Positions 34,724-43,931 of a stretch of DNA of 64,000 bases are shown one piece after another; the stretch's first letter is position 1, and each line of letters begins with the position of its first letter. This stretch comes from Rufibacter immobilis (GTDB lineage Bacteria > Bacteroidota > Bacteroidia > Cytophagales > Hymenobacteraceae): NCBI RefSeq assembly GCF_003721565.1, contig NZ_RJJE01000017.1:62001-126000 (forward strand), in the 5' to 3' direction. A program made the translations under genes and the position numbers. The notes under the pieces are model-generated. The model was not told where the DNA came from. It did no database searches and saw nothing but the letters and a program-made list of their open reading frames with translations.

Positions 34724-37540
34724 CTATTTGGTCAACAGTACCTTCTGCGTGAGTACGCCTTCATTGGAAATAAACCTGAGGTGGTACATGCCCGCGGGCA
34801 GATGGGAGAAATCAAAGTCTATCTTTTCCTGTCTCTGATAATTCCCCTGCGGAAGAATATTCCCTTTGTGATCCACCAATTGGACCGTCACGGAAGCTTG
34901 CTGCAGCGCCGTAGGAAGTGTCACTGTTACCTTCCCCTGCGAAGGGTTAGGATGCAGAGAAATACTCCTTTTGCTGATGTCTGCCGGAACAGACGTAACC
35001 GTTCTGCCCACCTGAAACTGCCGGTACTTTTGGAGCGCGGCAGCTGCATTCTTTTTTATCTCAGCTCTGGAACCGCCTGCCACTATGGCAAAGGCAACCG
35101 TGTCAGTTTGGGAGGGTGCCAGGCTGCTGATGCTGGAGGAAATAATGAAAGAAACATCTTTTCCATCAATGCCACCTGCCCGTTGGCGCTGCACCCCACC
35201 AGAGAGGGCCCGGTATTTCTCCTCGGTAGAGAAGCCGTCGGTTGTGTTGATGTTACCATCATCCATGACATTGTCTAGAGCGAAGAACCCTGGTGCGCCC
35301 GCCGTCAATACCTGTATGCCGGCCCAAATACTGGTGTCTGAGGTGTGTCTGGTAATGCCCAACCGTAACTGATCATCCCACTCGGTGACGTTTTTGCCCG
35401 CACTGATGATGTCCCAATCCGCGAACATACCGGCATAGGCATCTTTGATCGTTTCAGTGGTACGGTTGGTCAGGATGTACTCCAACACCACGTAGTCTTT
35501 GTCTGAGGGGGTGTTCCAGGCAAAGACGTTCTGCTGAATACGGAGGCTCTTGTTCTTAGAGGCTGTTAAGGAATCCTCAAAAATGTTGGAACCATGGAAG
35601 GCCGCGTACGGCGAATTGCCTTTGCGCTGCAGATTAGTTACAGCGTAAAAGTCATTATCGGTGAGGCTATTTTCATTCCTAACATTGTCAGACACAAGGG
35701 TGCTGGAATAGCCAATCAGGAGCCCACCTTCGGCAATGAGTTGATCGCCGCCCCGGTAAGTAACTCCTTCTCCCTGGCTGAAAGCCAATCCGTCATACCC
35801 AATGTTGCCGGCGCTCATCACCGACATCCGCAGGTTGTTTACGTCTGTGGTAAGGAAGCTGGGGTTCACGATCAGTTTGATGTATTGGTAGTCTGTGTAA
35901 GAACCACTGGAAAACCCTAACCTGAGCGTCACCTGGGTATTGGAAGGTGCGTCATCGGCTATTTTCAGCCGGAAAGGGGCCGTTTGGTTGTTCGTCTGGG
36001 CTAAGGTAGCCATGCTGCCTAAGTTGAGCGTTCCGCGCAGCACCTGCACGTATTTGCTGGAAGAGGTGAGCGTCACGTTAATGCCGTTAGAAGGACTTAA
36101 GAAGTTCTGGAAGCTTCCGTAAAGCTGAATTTCACCGCCTGGGCCCAACTCTGAATCACTGGTCATACCCCAAGAGCTAAGTCGTACAGAGATGGGGTTT
36201 TCCTCCGTCAGGGCCCGGTATACGTTTAATTTGCCTTTCCCCAGTTTATCAATGAAACTGGCATTGCCGGGGAGATGGTAAATATCATCGGCGGTAACCC
36301 GTAGCCGCTCAATGATTTGCAGAGCATTGAGGGATGGGAAATGACTGCGGAGTAGTGCCGCCGCCCCGGCTACCATAGGTGTAGCATAGGAAGAACCCGT
36401 GCCTGTGCCATACCGTGCGTCATTAGCATTGCCGGTGCTGTACACATCTACGCCCAAGGCACCTAGATCAATGTTGTAACTGTAGGTATGGGAGGCACCC
36501 TTTACGCCGTTTTTATCCAAGGCGCCAACTGAAAGTACGTTCTGGTAAGAGGCGGGGTAGAAGTCAAGATCACCGTTGGTATTACCGGCCGAAGAGACAA
36601 TCACCACATCACGATTAATGGCTGCGTAATTAATCACATCTTGCTCAAACGCTGAGGGAAAACTGGCGCCGCCCCAGGAGAGGTTGATTACTTTGCAACC
36701 ATGCTCTGCGGCGTACACAATGGCCTCATAACCCCGGAAGGAACCGAAGGGGGTGGAGGGAAACACTTTTACCGGCAAGAACTTACTGTTATACCCAATA
36801 CCGGCAATCCCCACGCTGTTATTGGCCTGCGCCGCGGCTATCCCTGTCACTATGGTTCCATGCCCATTGGTATCTGCCGTAGGATTATTGTCATTGTCGG
36901 CCAGGTCCCAGCCGTGGAAATTGTCTACGTACCCGTCCCCGTCATTGTCAATGCCGTCAATGGGGTCTGCATAGTTGTATTTGAGGTTATTCTTCAGGTC
37001 TTCGTGGGTGAGGCGTACCCCCGTATCTAATATCCCGATGACCACGTTGCTGTCTCCCTTGCTTACTCCCCAGGCGTTATAGGCGTTGACGAGTTTAAGA
37101 TACGTCTGGGAACCAGAGGTAGAGTCAGCTTTGGGGTCGTTGGGCTGGTGTAGCGGCTCATGCACATACAGTGGCTCCACGTATTCTACCATGCCAGTGG
37201 CCAGCAGCTGTTTCTTCACCTCAAGAAAGCTTTGGTTAGCGTTATAGCGCAACTGGTAGATGAGTGAGAGATCTACTGCGTTTTTCTTTGTAGTTCTGGC
37301 CTGCGCGGGTGAAAGAACAGACGGAAATTTGCGTTCGGCTTTTCCTTTGGCCACCCGCTGTACCACCTGTTGTAAGGCAGAAGTGCCGGCCATACGGATC
37401 ATGGCGGCGGGTGCAGAGGCTTTCAGTTTAAAGACTAAAGTGTTAGGTTCTGTCTTAGGGGCATTCTGAGCCCTAACGGGGCTCAGAATGCCCCAGCAAA
37501 GAACTATCACCAAAGCGAGGAGACGGTAAAAATATTTCAT
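34724..37540 (-). CDS. Secreted S8 (subtilisin-like) serine peptidase with type A T9SS domain
   Basis: A 938-residue secreted protease. A signal peptide (LLALVIVLCWGILSPVRAQ) is followed by a propeptide and the catalytic domain. The triad is Asp172 (GILDTG), His227 (NGHGTIVTG) and Ser384 (GSSYATPMVAG), with the oxyanion Asn in SSAGNTNGD. A beta-rich middle region of about 350 residues follows. The last 75 residues (SLHPNPSQGKVTVTLP to VLTQKVLLTK) form the type A sorting domain recognised by the type IX secretion system. It probably digests external protein as a surface or released enzyme. No dedicated inhibitor or partner gene is adjacent. Confidence 0.93.
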   Translation of the reverse strand: MKYFYRLLALVIVLCWGILSPVRAQNAPKTEPNTLVFKLKASAPAAMIRMAGTSALQQVVQRVAKGKAERKFPSVLSPAQARTTKKNAVDLSLIYQLRYNANQSFLEVKKQLLATGMVEYVEPLYVHEPLHQPNDPKADSTSGSQTYLKLVNAYNAWGVSKGDSNVVIGILDTGVRLTHEDLKNNLKYNYADPIDGIDNDGDGYVDNFHGWDLADNDNNPTADTNGHGTIVTGIAAAQANNSVGIAGIGYNSKFLPVKVFPSTPFGSFRGYEAIVYAAEHGCKVINLSWGGASFPSAFEQDVINYAAINRDVVIVSSAGNTNGDLDFYPASYQNVLSVGALDKNGVKGASHTYSYNIDLGALGVDVYSTGNANDARYGTGTGSSYATPMVAGAAALLRSHFPSLNALQIIERLRVTADDIYHLPGNASFIDKLGKGKLNVYRALTEENPISVRLSSWGMTSDSELGPGGEIQLYGSFQNFLSPSNGINVTLTSSSKYVQVLRGTLNLGSMATLAQTNNQTAPFRLKIADDAPSNTQVTLRLGFSSGSYTDYQYIKLIVNPSFLTTDVNNLRMSVMSAGNIGYDGLAFSQGEGVTYRGGDQLIAEGGLLIGYSSTLVSDNVRNENSLTDNDFYAVTNLQRKGNSPYAAFHGSNIFEDSLTASKNKSLRIQQNVFAWNTPSDKDYVVLEYILTNRTTETIKDAYAGMFADWDIISAGKNVTEWDDQLRLGITRHTSDTSIWAGIQVLTAGAPGFFALDNVMDDGNINTTDGFSTEEKYRALSGGVQRQRAGGIDGKDVSFIISSSISSLAPSQTDTVAFAIVAGGSRAEIKKNAAAALQKYRQFQVGRTVTSVPADISKRSISLHPNPSQGKVTVTLPTALQQASVTVQLVDHKGNILPQGNYQRQEKIDFDFSHLPAGMYHLRFISNEGVLTQKVLLTK

Positions 37541-38350
37541 TGATGGGAAAGTAAAAGTTTTTTCAAAGGCAACCCGTAAATATTTGACTAAAGACTAAAA
37601 TAACCTGATGAAGTTGGTAGTGTAGGAGTTGTATTATTCTACCTTACGAATAGAAGTCTTAATCGGATATAAATTTACTATGGAAATTTTTAATTATTTG
37701 ATAAGCCATATTTAGCTATAAAGGGGGTGGTACAGTGATTCTTTTCATGGAGAGTAGATGAGATTAGGTGGCAAATCTGTAATTTTGTGAAAATGAGGCT
37801 GAAAATAGGAGGATGGATTTAATGTAAAATCTTATGTCTTGGACTTTAGCTAATCATTTGTGATGTTGATTATGCCGGAAAAAGTATATTTTTATATTTT
37901 GGTTGATTTGTAGGATACTGAATGGTTGAAATATAAGGTAACGCAGGGTTCTGCTAAAAGCTTATGGTAGCCTGAGGGATACACCATAACCCTAGGCGGT
38001 AACAGCTATTTTTTGGTTCACTAGGCTATTCTGTCATGCTCTTCCATAGTGGAGCGTGGTGGGTCTCTAGAAGTTTCTAGTGCTAATGTTCCCGCTTCTA
38101 AGGTTTGGTGGTATATATTTTAAACCGTAACTTTCAAAAGACATGAGCGACTATTTTTCAGAGCTACACGTTGGTAGCGGTGGCGTTTAGGGGCTATTTT
38201 TCTGAAAACAGGGGCAAAACACAAAACAAAAAATTGGGGCTTAATGACTATAGGCTCCAGAAAGCATGATTGCAGATAATCAGTGGCTTTAAGCCAGAAC
38301 CGTGGGTTGAATTGCTGTGCATCAAATAATAGACAGACATTAAAAATTAC
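37541..38350. other. 810-base gap with one repeat copy
   Basis: An AT-rich region between the divergent subtilase and histidine-kinase genes. The only structure I can support is the repeat copy at 38183-38220. No tRNA-like fold, open frame with family signature or clear promoter is visible. Confidence 0.5.
38183..38220 (+). repeat. Asymmetric copy of the dispersed repeat
   Basis: Begins GCGTTTAGGGGCTATTTTTC and ends ACAGGGGCAAAAC. It lies 130 bases upstream of the histidine-kinase start. Confidence 0.75.
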
Positions 38351-40210
38351 ATGATCGAAAGTATTACAGATGGTACTGCTCTTCCTCGCGAAAGAGAAGA
38401 CTATCGGATTCTGTTTGAGAATAACCCGCTGCCCATGTGGGTATTTGACACAGACAGCCTACAGTTCTTAATGGTGAATGCATCGGCGGTGAAGCTGTAC
38501 GGGTACTCCAAAGAGGAGTTTCTGCAGATGACCATCAAAGACATACGGCCTCAGGAAGACATTTCAACTTTGCTTCAGGTAACGGCCAGTTCCAGAGAAC
38601 CGCTCAATTACGCTGGGGAGTGGGTGCACCTTAAGAAAGATGGCACCCAACTTTACGTGGAGGTGGTGTCACACGCGCTGCAGGAAGATGACGGAGTGAA
38701 ACGCCTGGTAGTGGTGCACGATATCACCGCCCGTAAGCTCGCTGAAAAGCAGCTGGCAGAAGCAGAACGGCATGCGCAGACTATTCTCGCCAATATTGTG
38801 GAAATCATCTTCTCTTTCAATGATAAAATGGAGATGACCTACGTGAGCCCTCAGTGCTACAGTATTCTGGGGTACACGCCGCAGCAGTTCTATGAAGACA
38901 AACTCCTGTGGTTTAACCTGGTACACCCAGAAGACAGGTATCTCTTTGAGGAGGCATTACCTAAGATCCGCACGTCGCAGGAGCAGTTCCAGATGGAGTA
39001 CAGAATCAAGACAGCCTCCAATGATGAGAAATGGTTTATTACCCGCTGTACCGGGCAGTTGAACAAAAACGGGTACATGACCCGCATGGATGGCAGCGCC
39101 ATTGATATTACCCACCGCAAGGTAATGGAGGAGAAGCTCCGGTTCGCAGATTTCTCTATTGAGCGCGCTTCGGAAGCCTTTCTCTGGAGCAGGCCAGACG
39201 GTAGTTTGGTGCGCGTAAACCGGGCCGCCTGCGTTATGTTGGGCTTTCGGGAAGAAGAACTGCTGGGTTTGCGCATGTATGAGATCGCCCCTAGTTTTGG
39301 GCAGCAAGACTGGGCGAAACAATGGGCTTCGCTGGAAGAACTCCACAGCCTCACGGTTGAAACTGAGGTCAAAGACGCGGCTGGCGAGTTGCATCCGGTA
39401 GAAATGCAGCTGAACTACTTTAATTTTGAGCAGAAAAGCTACAGTTTCACCTCCATCCGGCAGATTGTGGAGCGCAAGCAGGCCGAGGCAGAGAAGGCTG
39501 CCCTCACAGAAGAGATGGCGCGCCAAAACGAACACTTGCGGCAGTTCGCTTACATCGTTTCCCATAATTTGCGCGCCCCGGTGGCCAACATTGTAGGGCT
39601 TACCAACTTGTATAACCGCAAGAGCAGCGCAGACCCTATCAACAGTGTGCTCATCAGTAAACTGGAGCGCACCTCACAGCGGCTGGACACCACCATCCGG
39701 GACCTCAATGAAATTCTGTCTATCAGGAGCAAGACGGAGCAGGTCTTGGAGAAAATTGACCTGCAGCAGGTTTTCGCAGATATAAAAGAAAGCTTGTCTG
39801 GGCAATTCATCCAGTACACAGGCAGAATCCACGCAGATTTCTTGGAGGGCAAAGAAGTGATGGGGGTGAAAGGGTACGTACACAGCATTTTTTTGAACCT
39901 GATCACCAACGCTATAAAATACCAGGATGAAGCACGTGATTTGGAAATTCACATTAATACCGTATTTTCAAACGGGTATTTGTGCCTGCAGGTCCAGGAC
40001 AATGGATTAGGGATTGATCTGGTAAAGCAGGGAGGGAAAATCTTCGGGCTTTACCGCCGGTTCCACCCACACATAGACGGCAAGGGGCTGGGTTTGTACA
40101 TGATTAAGACCCAAGCGGAGACCATGGGCGGTTGGGTAGATGTAGAGAGTGAAGTTGGAAAAGGATCTATATTTAAAGTTTATTTTCAAATACCACCATA
40201 TAATGACTAA
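38351..40210 (+). CDS. Multi-PAS sensor histidine kinase
   Basis: A 619-residue kinase without clear membrane helices, so probably cytosolic. Three PAS domains follow each other: about residues 20-130 (LFENNPLPMWVFDTDSLQFLMVN), 140-260 (TYVSPQCYSILGYTPQQF) and 265-385 (DGSLVRVNRAACVMLGFREEELLG). The H-box YIVSHNLRAPVANIVGL places the phospho-accepting His405. The ATPase domain has NLITNAIKYQD, DNGLGIDL and GKGLGLYMIKTQAETMGG. The kinase gene overlaps the next response-regulator gene by 8 bases, so the two form a signalling pair. The signal is unknown. Confidence 0.92.
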   Translation: MIESITDGTALPREREDYRILFENNPLPMWVFDTDSLQFLMVNASAVKLYGYSKEEFLQMTIKDIRPQEDISTLLQVTASSREPLNYAGEWVHLKKDGTQLYVEVVSHALQEDDGVKRLVVVHDITARKLAEKQLAEAERHAQTILANIVEIIFSFNDKMEMTYVSPQCYSILGYTPQQFYEDKLLWFNLVHPEDRYLFEEALPKIRTSQEQFQMEYRIKTASNDEKWFITRCTGQLNKNGYMTRMDGSAIDITHRKVMEEKLRFADFSIERASEAFLWSRPDGSLVRVNRAACVMLGFREEELLGLRMYEIAPSFGQQDWAKQWASLEELHSLTVETEVKDAAGELHPVEMQLNYFNFEQKSYSFTSIRQIVERKQAEAEKAALTEEMARQNEHLRQFAYIVSHNLRAPVANIVGLTNLYNRKSSADPINSVLISKLERTSQRLDTTIRDLNEILSIRSKTEQVLEKIDLQQVFADIKESLSGQFIQYTGRIHADFLEGKEVMGVKGYVHSIFLNLITNAIKYQDEARDLEIHINTVFSNGYLCLQVQDNGLGIDLVKQGGKIFGLYRRFHPHIDGKGLGLYMIKTQAETMGGWVDVESEVGKGSIFKVYFQIPPYND

Positions 40211-40634
40211 GTACCAGAAAGTCTTTTTAATTGATGATGACGAGATTCACAATTTTCTGTGCGAGAATGTGATCAGGGGGCAGCAATTCTCAGAATCTGT
40301 GAACAGCTTTTTGTGGGCCGAAGAAGCCTTAGACGCTTTGAAGGCCATTGTAGACAACGATCCCCAAAGTTTTCCTGAAATTATTTTCCTGGATATTAAC
40401 ATGCCCGGGATGGATGGTTGGGAGTTTATTGAAGAGTACAAGAAACTGCCCAAGGAGCTGACCCAGCAATGCCTGCTGTTTGTGCTTTCCTCTGCCGTAG
40501 ATAAAAATGACATTACCCACGCCCGCAATCTCTCTGAGGTGAATGACTTTTTCTCCAAACCGCTCACCTCAGACATCCTCAACATCATTAAGGAGCAATA
40601 CTCCATGCCTAATCCTGATATAACCCAAAAATAA
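40203..40634 (+). CDS. Single-domain response regulator
   Basis: A 143-residue CheY-like receiver with no output domain, starting at the ATG at 40203. Acidic residues are in FLIDDDE (11-13), the phospho-acceptor is Asp64 in FLDINMPGMDGW, and the conserved Lys lies in FFSKPLTSD. It overlaps the PAS kinase upstream and is presumably its phosphorylation target or part of a phosphorelay. It is closely similar in layout to the regulator at 46256-46648 (both have LDINMP and an EYKKLP helix). Confidence 0.92.
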   Translation: MTKYQKVFLIDDDEIHNFLCENVIRGQQFSESVNSFLWAEEALDALKAIVDNDPQSFPEIIFLDINMPGMDGWEFIEEYKKLPKELTQQCLLFVLSSAVDKNDITHARNLSEVNDFFSKPLTSDILNIIKEQYSMPNPDITQK

Positions 40635-40755
40635 GAAAAGCAGGCGCTAAACCCAATCCAAGCCATGTGCTCTCCAGTGAACGGGAGATGCGAATGTTTC
40701 TGGAAAATATAGTCCTTCGCTGATTTTAAAAGACCAAGCAGGTACTTATAAGGTA

Positions 40756-40821
40756 AAGACCACAGAGGGCGTTTAGGGGGCCTTTTTCGAAAAAAGCCCC
40801 CTAAACGCCCTCTGTGGTCTT
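40756..40821. repeat. GTTTAGGGGC palindrome inside a 66-base perfect inverted repeat
   Basis: The core (GCGTTTAGGGGGC around TTTTTCGAAAAA) is flanked on both sides by a locus-specific arm, AAGACCACAGAGG and CCTCTGTGGTCTT, so the pairing extends to 66 bases. It lies between the response regulator and a convergent small gene and probably acts as a two-way terminator. Confidence 0.9.
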
Positions 40822-40854
40822 GGGTGAGCGGGTGCCTGCGGAAGCACAGCAATC

Positions 40855-41151
40855 TTAAAATAGCTTCTTTATTCCCTCGGTGAGATCGTCCAGGCCACGT
40901 TTAATCTCTTGCCACGTGCTTTCTGAGTGTTCTGTATGGTTGTCTAACTTTTGAGCAATAAGGGCCCGTTTGGCTTCCAGGGCGGCAATATGTTCATGGT
41001 AAGTGTGTGAAGAGTCTGCGGTGGTGGCGTGCGCCCGGCCTTGCAGTACTTTTATCTTTGCATCCAGCTCATCCAGGCTCTGGCGTATCTCCTTCTCATT
41101 CAGGTGTTCGGGAGCGCGCATGTTTTCCGGTTTCAGGTTATAAGTATCCAT
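40855..41151 (-). CDS. Small coiled-coil protein of unknown function
   Basis: A 98-residue soluble protein rich in charged helix-forming residues (NEKEIRQSLDELDAKIKVLQ and HEHIAALEAKRALIAQKLDN), ending EIKRGLDDLTEGIKKLF. Two heptad-like helices separated by a Ser/His/Thr-rich hinge suggest an antiparallel coiled coil. It resembles in general layout the sll1863-type stress proteins, but I cannot confirm that. No partner gene is adjacent on the same strand. Confidence 0.6.
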   Translation of the reverse strand: MDTYNLKPENMRAPEHLNEKEIRQSLDELDAKIKVLQGRAHATTADSSHTYHEHIAALEAKRALIAQKLDNHTEHSESTWQEIKRGLDDLTEGIKKLF

Positions 41152-41273
41152 CGTAGTCTTAGGTTAGTGGTTGTTTTTGCTTTTAAGTACTTTGGTAAAC
41201 GGAAAATGTTCCGCCGTGTCTGCCATTGCACCGTATAGGTGCTGTTACGCAACGGAACCCAAGAAGTGCAACA

Positions 41274-43097
41274 ATGAACCAACTTCAGAAGAAAACTCCC
41301 TTAACCCCGTTGCAGGCGGCCATGGAACATGTGCCGCCTATGGTGGCTTTGCTGGACAAGTTCCTGCTGTACCTGAGCGGGTTTGCCTTGCTGGTGTTCC
41401 TGTACGACATTGGGTTTGAACACGCTCCCTATGCGCCCCGGCTGCTGCACTATTTCTACCATACCTTCTTTCTGGTGGTGCTGGTATGTCTGGCCGTGCG
41501 TGTATTCCTGCTGCTGAGAAACAGGGTGCGGCGGCCGTCGCTGATCTTTGAGGGGCTGTTGCTCTTCTTTATGCTGCTGGCGCTGGTTTCTAGGTTTGTG
41601 TTGCAGAACCAGGTCACCAGCGCCAGTACTTTGCTGCGTTTCTTTGACAGTGAGCAGCCCATCTATTTCATTATCTTCTACGTCTTTCTTATAGAAGTAT
41701 CTAAAAAGACCCTGCTTTTTTACCGGAGCACAGTGCACCCCGCCCAGATGTTTGTGCTCAGCTTTGTGTTTCTGGTAGCCGTGGGTACATTTCTGCTGCT
41801 GTTGCCGCAGGCCACCTATGAAGGGATCAGTTTTATAGATGCCCTGTTCACGGCCACCAGCGCGGTATGTGTAACGGGGCTGGTGACGTTAGATACGGCT
41901 ACCGCGTTCACCCCTACCGGAAAGGTCATCCTCCTTATCCTGATTCAGGTGGGCGGGTTGGGAATTATGACGTTTGCCAGTTTCTTCGGGATTTTCTTTC
42001 AGGGGTCCTCCCTCAAGAGTTCTCTGTTCATGAAAGACTGGCTCAATGAAGACAATCTGGGGCAGATCACCAGCACACTGTTCAAAATTGTGAGTTTTAC
42101 CTTAGCACTGGAACTGGTGGGCGCACTTTTAGTCTATGTTTCCATTCTAGAGATACCAGAGGCCGCTTTGCCAGATAAATTCAGCTTTGCCATTTTCCAT
42201 GCGGTCTCTGCGTTCTGCAATGCGGGTTTCTCCACGTTGAGCCTGGGGCTGTATGATCCTATGCTGCGGTTCAATTATCCGTTGCAGCTCATCATTGCAG
42301 TACTCATTATTGTGGGCGGGCTTGGGTTCCCCATTGTCTTTAACCTGTACCGGTACCTGCGTTATAAAACGCTTACATGGTTAGGCAGTTTAAGCACCGG
42401 GAGCCGGGTGAAGCACACGCCCAGGGTCCTGAACGTGAACACGCTGCTGGTGGCTATTACTACCTTGGTGCTGCTTAGTGTAGGTACTGTGCTGTACTTT
42501 CTGCTGGAATACCGCAATACCTTAGCGGAGCACGGGCTGGCCGGAAAAATGGTGGGGGCATTTTTTGGGGCTGTCACACCGCGCACGGCTGGCTTTAGTA
42601 CAGTAGACATGGCAGCGCTCACGGCGCCCACCGTTTTGCTGTACCTGCTGCTCATGTGGATAGGGGCCTCGCCAGCCTCGGTAGGGGGCGGTATCAAGAC
42701 CACCACCATTGCGGTGGCTATCCTCAACATTATCAGTCTGGCGCGGGGCAAAGACCGGGTGGAAGTTTTTAAGCGGGAGATTGGGAAAGAATCGGTGTAT
42801 AAAGCCTTCGCCATTATTCTGCTGTCCTTGATGGTGATTGGGCTGGCCGTGTTTCTGGTGACTTTCTTTGATCCTCAGTTGGAGCTGGCCGCCGTGGCGT
42901 TTGAGTGTTTCTCTGGTTTTGCCACCGTGGGGCTTACCGTGGGCATCACTACCTTGTTAAGCACTCCCAGTAAAATGGTCATCATCATCACCATGTTTTT
43001 AGGCAGGGTAGGCACGCTTACCCTCATTGTGGGCTTACTGCGTAAAGTATCTACCTTGCGCTACCGGTACCCTAAAGAAACCATCATCATCACGTAA
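41274..43097 (+). CDS. TrkH/KtrB family potassium channel subunit
   Basis: A 607-residue membrane protein from the ATG at 41274 (preceded by AAGAAG). The C-terminal 430 residues have the four-repeat Trk/Ktr fold with selectivity-filter-like loops ATSAVCVTGLVTLD, SAFCNAGFSTLS, TPRTAGFSTVDM and SGFATVGLTVG. The N-terminal 160-170 residues carry about five further membrane helices not found in short KtrB proteins; long forms of this kind occur in Bacteroidota. With the RCK protein encoded 14 bases downstream it forms a potassium uptake system driven by the membrane potential and/or sodium. Confidence 0.93.
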   Translation: MNQLQKKTPLTPLQAAMEHVPPMVALLDKFLLYLSGFALLVFLYDIGFEHAPYAPRLLHYFYHTFFLVVLVCLAVRVFLLLRNRVRRPSLIFEGLLLFFMLLALVSRFVLQNQVTSASTLLRFFDSEQPIYFIIFYVFLIEVSKKTLLFYRSTVHPAQMFVLSFVFLVAVGTFLLLLPQATYEGISFIDALFTATSAVCVTGLVTLDTATAFTPTGKVILLILIQVGGLGIMTFASFFGIFFQGSSLKSSLFMKDWLNEDNLGQITSTLFKIVSFTLALELVGALLVYVSILEIPEAALPDKFSFAIFHAVSAFCNAGFSTLSLGLYDPMLRFNYPLQLIIAVLIIVGGLGFPIVFNLYRYLRYKTLTWLGSLSTGSRVKHTPRVLNVNTLLVAITTLVLLSVGTVLYFLLEYRNTLAEHGLAGKMVGAFFGAVTPRTAGFSTVDMAALTAPTVLLYLLLMWIGASPASVGGGIKTTTIAVAILNIISLARGKDRVEVFKREIGKESVYKAFAIILLSLMVIGLAVFLVTFFDPQLELAAVAFECFSGFATVGLTVGITTLLSTPSKMVIIITMFLGRVGTLTLIVGLLRKVSTLRYRYPKETIIIT

Positions 43098-43111
43098 TTC
43101 CAGAATCAGCT

Positions 43112-43798
43112 ATGCGCTACATTGTTATAGGTTTGGGCTACTTCGGGTCTTCGCTCTCCATGAAACTCACTGAGATGGGGCATGAGGTCATTGCCGTGGA
43201 CAAAGACATGCACAAGGTGGAAACCTACAAAGACCGGGTAACCCACACCATCTGCCTGGATGCCAGCGACCAAAGCTCTTTGTCTACCTTGCCCACCGCT
43301 GAGACCGATGTGGTGGTGGTAGGCATTGGCGAAGATTTTGGGGCTTCAGTCATGGCCACGGCCATTTTCAAGCAATTAGGGGTAAAGCGGCTCATGAGCC
43401 GGGCCATTTCCCCGCTGCACCAGACCGTGCTGGAGGCCATTGGGGTAGACCAGATCATCAGGCCGGAGCAGGAAAGTGCCGAACGGCTGGCCAAGAAGCT
43501 GGAGATGCGCGGTGTGATTGACTCCTTTGACTTAACCGAGGACTACAACATTATTGAAGCCACGGTGCCTGAGCGTTACGTGGGCATGACCATTGCCGAG
43601 TCTAATTTTAGGGCCAAGTACCAGGTGAACGTGCTCACCATTCTCCGCTACCGCGAAAGCCGGAACCTGTTTGGTAAAACGCAGCAGAAAGCCACGGTCT
43701 TGGGCGTGGTCAAAGCCGAGACTGTCTTTGAAGCCGGTGACATTTTGGTGGTGTTCGGGAAGATACAGGACATAGACCGGCTGCTGCATACCCGTTAA
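43112..43798 (+). CDS. TrkA/KtrA-type RCK regulatory subunit
   Basis: A 228-residue cytosolic ring-forming gating subunit. The N-terminal RCK_N Rossmann domain begins MRYIVIGLGYFGSSLSMKL and binds NAD(H) or ATP/ADP; VVVGIGEDFGASVMATAIFKQLG follows. The RCK_C domain occupies about 140-225 (TVPERYVGMTIAESNFRAKY to FEAGDILVVFGKIQDIDRL). It is encoded directly after the TrkH/KtrB gene and controls that channel. Confidence 0.93.
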   Translation: MRYIVIGLGYFGSSLSMKLTEMGHEVIAVDKDMHKVETYKDRVTHTICLDASDQSSLSTLPTAETDVVVVGIGEDFGASVMATAIFKQLGVKRLMSRAISPLHQTVLEAIGVDQIIRPEQESAERLAKKLEMRGVIDSFDLTEDYNIIEATVPERYVGMTIAESNFRAKYQVNVLTILRYRESRNLFGKTQQKATVLGVVKAETVFEAGDILVVFGKIQDIDRLLHTR

Positions 43799-43811
43799 AT
43801 TGTTTTCAATG

Positions 43812-43859
43812 CCTTGCGTTTAGGGGCTTTTTTTGGAAAAAGAGCCCCTAAACGCAAGG
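43812..43859. repeat. GTTTAGGGGC palindrome with extended arms
   Basis: The core is flanked by CCTT/AAGG, giving a 48-base inverted repeat (CCTTGCGTTTAGGGGC ... GCCCCTAAACGCAAGG). It lies 14 bases after the RCK gene and 73 bases before trehalase. Confidence 0.9.
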
Positions 43860-43931
43860 AGAGCAGGTACATGATAATATCCTTTGGGGAAGGCTTCTGC
43901 GTAAGAGGGGAACTGCAATCAATCTTACGCT

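Noticed and set aside
37541-38350. Possible tRNA or small RNA gene in the long gap
   Set aside because: No T-arm GGTTCGAATCC-like sequence or cloverleaf-compatible pairing was found by eye.
42541-42600. GGGGGCATTTTTTGGGGC in the TrkH-like gene
   Set aside because: It encodes a membrane segment next to the selectivity loop that is expected for the family, and the repeat arms are absent.
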